A stretch of DNA of 64,000 nt from Halosolutus amylolyticus. Lineage in GTDB: Archaea; Halobacteriota; Halobacteria; Halobacteriales; Natrialbaceae. Each line of letters starts with the position of its first letter. The stretch's first letter is position 1. Made by a program: the position numbers and the translations under genes. The notes under the pieces are model-generated. The model was not told the origin of the DNA, searched no databases, and saw only the letters and a program-made list of their open reading frames with translations. Location of the stretch: NCBI RefSeq assembly GCF_023566055.1, contig NZ_JALIQP010000006.1:124001-188000 (forward strand), given 5' to 3'. Shown here piece by piece: positions 62,217-64,000 of this stretch.

Positions 62217-62516
62217 ATGACTGATCCAGAGCAGCCGTCGGCGGACGACGAGCGAACGACGATCCGGGCCGGCCGCAAGTTCGAACAGGAGTTCCGACTC
62301 GACGCGGACGAGGCCGGCACGTTCCTGATCGAACTGGGCCAACGACTGCGAGACGGCGACGAACTAACGATCGGCACCGACGAGTGGGAACTCCCGTTTG
62401 CTTTCGGGACCCCGGTCGAACTGGAGATCGACTTCGACGGCGTCGGGGAACCGGAACTGGAGATCGAGCTCCAGCTTCCGGGACGAACCGACGAGGACGC
62501 GCCCGAGGTCCGGTAG
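62217..62516 (+). CDS. amphi-Trp domain protein
   Basis: A 99-residue acidic protein with the haloarchaeal amphi-Trp domain: RKFEQEFRLDADEAGTFLIELGQRLRDGDELTIGTDEWELPFAFGTPVELEIDFDG. The DEWELPF motif with its single Trp is the hallmark. Function unknown. ATG 62217 follows the previous gene by 49 bases, so it may be cotranscribed. Confidence 0.88.
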   Translation: MTDPEQPSADDERTTIRAGRKFEQEFRLDADEAGTFLIELGQRLRDGDELTIGTDEWELPFAFGTPVELEIDFDGVGEPELEIELQLPGRTDEDAPEVR

Positions 62517-62989
62517 TCGATCGGACGGCGGCGTAGTCCAGGCGTGGGTCGTGAGAACTGCGGGTCGTCAGTGAACACGGCAGATGGTCGCGAGACGCGC
62601 CCGCGTTCGGAGACCGCCGGTCAGCGGGCCCGCAGCGGTCCCCGACCCGTGCAAGTCGTCGTGAGCCGTCCGTGGCGACGATCGGAGACCGCGCATCCGA
62701 CCCCGGAATCGGCGATCGATCGACCCCAAACATCAATTATCTGTAGTTACCGGTGCGGGCGACCGTGTCCGATACCGACCACATAAATCACCTATTGCTA
62801 TATAGAATTCGAGACCCGATCGAGGTTCGTCGCGCCGATCGACGAGGGTGTAATCACCGGTTGGAGAGGTTGTGGCGATCGATCGACCGTCGTCCGAGCG
62901 ATCCGCAGTTTCGTTTCACCGGCAAACCCCACTCTGCCCCGAGAAACGGGGACGGGTCTTTTTCTTCGTCCTAGACGTCCCGCGGGTCG
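62517..62989. other. 473-bp gap with promoter-like motif and hairpin
   Basis: No gene is seen. The motif ATAAATCACCTATTGCTATA (62783-62802) is 18/20 identical to 42648-42667. A CCCCG-AGAAA-CGGGG hairpin (62937-62951) is followed by TCTTTTTCTTC, which may be a terminator or the TATA box of the 62990 gene. A short transcript between them is possible. Confidence 0.5.
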
Positions 62990-63580
62990 ATGAGCGAGAC
63001 ACACTGGTCACGACGAACGGCGCTCAGGTTCATCGGTGCAACGACCGCAGCCGCGGGACTGACGTCCGCGGTGGCGGCCCAGGAGGACGAGGATACCGGA
63101 GACGACGCGAACGGGGAGGGAACCGATCGATTACCGATCATCCTGGCCGGACGAATCGAGTACTGGTACGGCGTCGCGCCCGAGGCGATCGAGGGCGAAG
63201 AGAACCCGACGCTGGATCTCGAGGAGGGCGAAGAGTACGAACTCGTCTGGATCAACGTCGACGGCGTCGAGCACGAACTTGTCGTCGAGTCCGGGGACGG
63301 CGAGGAACTCGAGGCGTCCGAGGCGTCGGAGACGGCGGGCGAGGCCGTTTCGATGACGTTCGAGGCGAGCGAGGACGCCGCCGAGTACTACTGCCAGTTC
63401 CATCCGGAGTCGATGCGCGGCGACGTCGAACTGGGTGACGGCTTCGACCTCTCGGCGAACGGGAGCGACGAGGAGGGCGAATCCGAGGCCAACGAAAGCG
63501 ACGACGAAAACGACTCCGGGACGGACGGGGACGATTCCGGAGGCGACGACGATTCGGGCGGAAGCGACTCCGGATACTGA
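62990..63580 (+). CDS. halocyanin-like blue-copper protein
   Basis: A 196-residue exported protein. A Tat-type signal (SRRTALRFIGATTAAAGLTSAVAA) precedes an acidic linker and a cupredoxin domain: LVWINVDGVEHELVVE with the first His and YYCQFHPESMRGDVEL with Cys, His and Met ligands. An Asp/Gly/Ser-rich tail (about 150-196) ends the protein. Halocyanins are membrane-associated or periplasmic electron carriers. The tail lacks an obvious membrane anchor, so it may be secreted or anchored otherwise. Start ATG 62990 is 28 bases after the T-rich stretch. Confidence 0.92.
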   Translation: MSETHWSRRTALRFIGATTAAAGLTSAVAAQEDEDTGDDANGEGTDRLPIILAGRIEYWYGVAPEAIEGEENPTLDLEEGEEYELVWINVDGVEHELVVESGDGEELEASEASETAGEAVSMTFEASEDAAEYYCQFHPESMRGDVELGDGFDLSANGSDEEGESEANESDDENDSGTDGDDSGGDDDSGGSDSGY

Positions 63581-63787
63581 CAGCCTCGTTCGCGGGGTTG
63601 GTCGCCTCGCCGGGTTGATCGCCGATAGCATCGTGAAGCGGGTGACGCGTCGCGGGAGGCCGATCGCTCCGTCTGAGGGTCGGAAGCGTCGAGCGAGATA
63701 GCTGGCGTTGTTACGGGGAACCGATGGGTTCCGGTCGCCGACCCGGACTGGACGGTTTTTTACCCCTCGGACTCCGAGTCCCGGGCA

Positions 63788-64000
63788 ATGACCGACACCG
63801 AGTACGATTACGAGGCACTCGGACTCGTCGCCGGGCTGGAGATCCACCAGCAACTGGATACGGCGACGAAGCTGTTCTGTAACTGTCCGACCGAACTCCG
63901 CGAACCCGAGGAGTCGGTGCGAACCTTCTCGCGGTACCTCCATCCCACCCGGAGCGAACTGGGCGAACTCGACGCCGCCGCCGTCGAGGAGAGCCGGGTC
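63788..64000 (+). CDS. gatE: GatE N-terminal fragment (Glu-tRNA(Gln) amidotransferase subunit E)
   Basis: The first 71 codons are in the window; the gene runs off the right edge. [62 protein letters not shown] matches the GatE start ([10 protein letters not shown]...KLFCxCP). GatE and GatD form the archaeal GatDE enzyme that amidates Glu-tRNA(Gln). A T-rich box GTTTTTTAC lies about 25-31 bases upstream, fitting a leaderless start. Confidence 0.95.
   Translation, partial: MTDTEYDYEALGLVAGLEIHQQLDTATKLFCNCPTELREPEESVRTFSRYLHPTRSELGELDAAAVEESRV

Overview
The window is high-GC haloarchaeal DNA, probably from a Natrialbales-type genus such as Natrinema, Haloterrigena or Natronorubrum. The evidence is the strongly acidic proteome, the many haloarchaea-restricted families (HalX response regulator, tandem DUF7344-like HTH, DUF5805, amphi-Trp, DUF6517-like lipoprotein, PGF-CTERM anchor, GatE), archaeal information proteins (Rpo11, SRP19, Gar1, Dph2), Tat/lipobox exports and TATA-type, often leaderless promoters. 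There are no rRNA genes, no CRISPR arrays, and no tRNA genes that I could recognise.

Layout. 1-1.4 kb: end of gatC, then gatA. 1.5-3.2 kb: a small unknown protein, a HTH regulator and an NRDE protein. 3.4-16.1 kb: the menaquinone pathway on the minus strand (menF-menD, then menB-menA-menC-menE), split by a 4.9-kb block with a methyltransferase, a SHOCT protein, a YHS/TRASH-containing permease and a J-domain membrane protein. 16.1-24.1 kb: a SUOX-fold protein, small proteins, Tat lipoproteins, hisF, an F420-type oxidoreductase and rpoL. 24.2-36.3 kb: rhomboid protease, METTL5-like methyltransferase, an actin-family protein beside a membrane protein, HalX regulator, dph2, tandem DUF7344 protein, UlaG-like hydrolase, and an acidic coiled-coil protein next to a HisG-like-fold protein. 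36.3-40.3 kb: an AT-richer island with two small membrane proteins, a winged-helix regulator and an IS4-type transposase. 40.4-41.8 kb: tyrosine recombinase plus DUF5805 partner. 42.9-51.4 kb: a carboxypeptidase-regulatory-like membrane protein, two paralogous PH-domain gene pairs around a zinc-finger gene and fumC, and bolA. 51.5-56.3 kb: cysS, a lipoprotein, a presenilin-type protease, gar1 and srp19. 56.3-62.5 kb: BtuFCD uptake genes, then a metal-box-controlled operon with a truncated-architecture flavoprotein. 63-64 kb: a blue-copper protein and the start of gatE.

The most interesting non-coding signal is an 81-82-bp structured element present three times (11342, 20192, 32557). Each copy begins inside the TGA stop of an unrelated gene and folds into nested outer and inner stems. 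Differences between copies are mostly compensatory or G-U tolerant, which points to a conserved RNA or single-stranded structure. Other notable signals are a 131-bp tandem repeat that copies the 3' end of hisF, a perfect 10-bp dyad ending at the hisF start codon, a symmetric TATA centred exactly between the divergent btuF and btuC starts, and a TATA box bracketed by two mirror-image metal-repressor-type operators in front of a probable leaderless 44-codon ORF.

How the genes work together: MenF-MenD-MenC-MenE-MenB-MenA form a nearly complete chorismate-to-demethylmenaquinone route. BtuF binds substrate outside the cell and BtuCD imports it. The metal-box operon next door is probably part of the same metal/corrinoid economy. 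GatC/GatA and GatE belong to the two archaeal tRNA-dependent amidotransferases.
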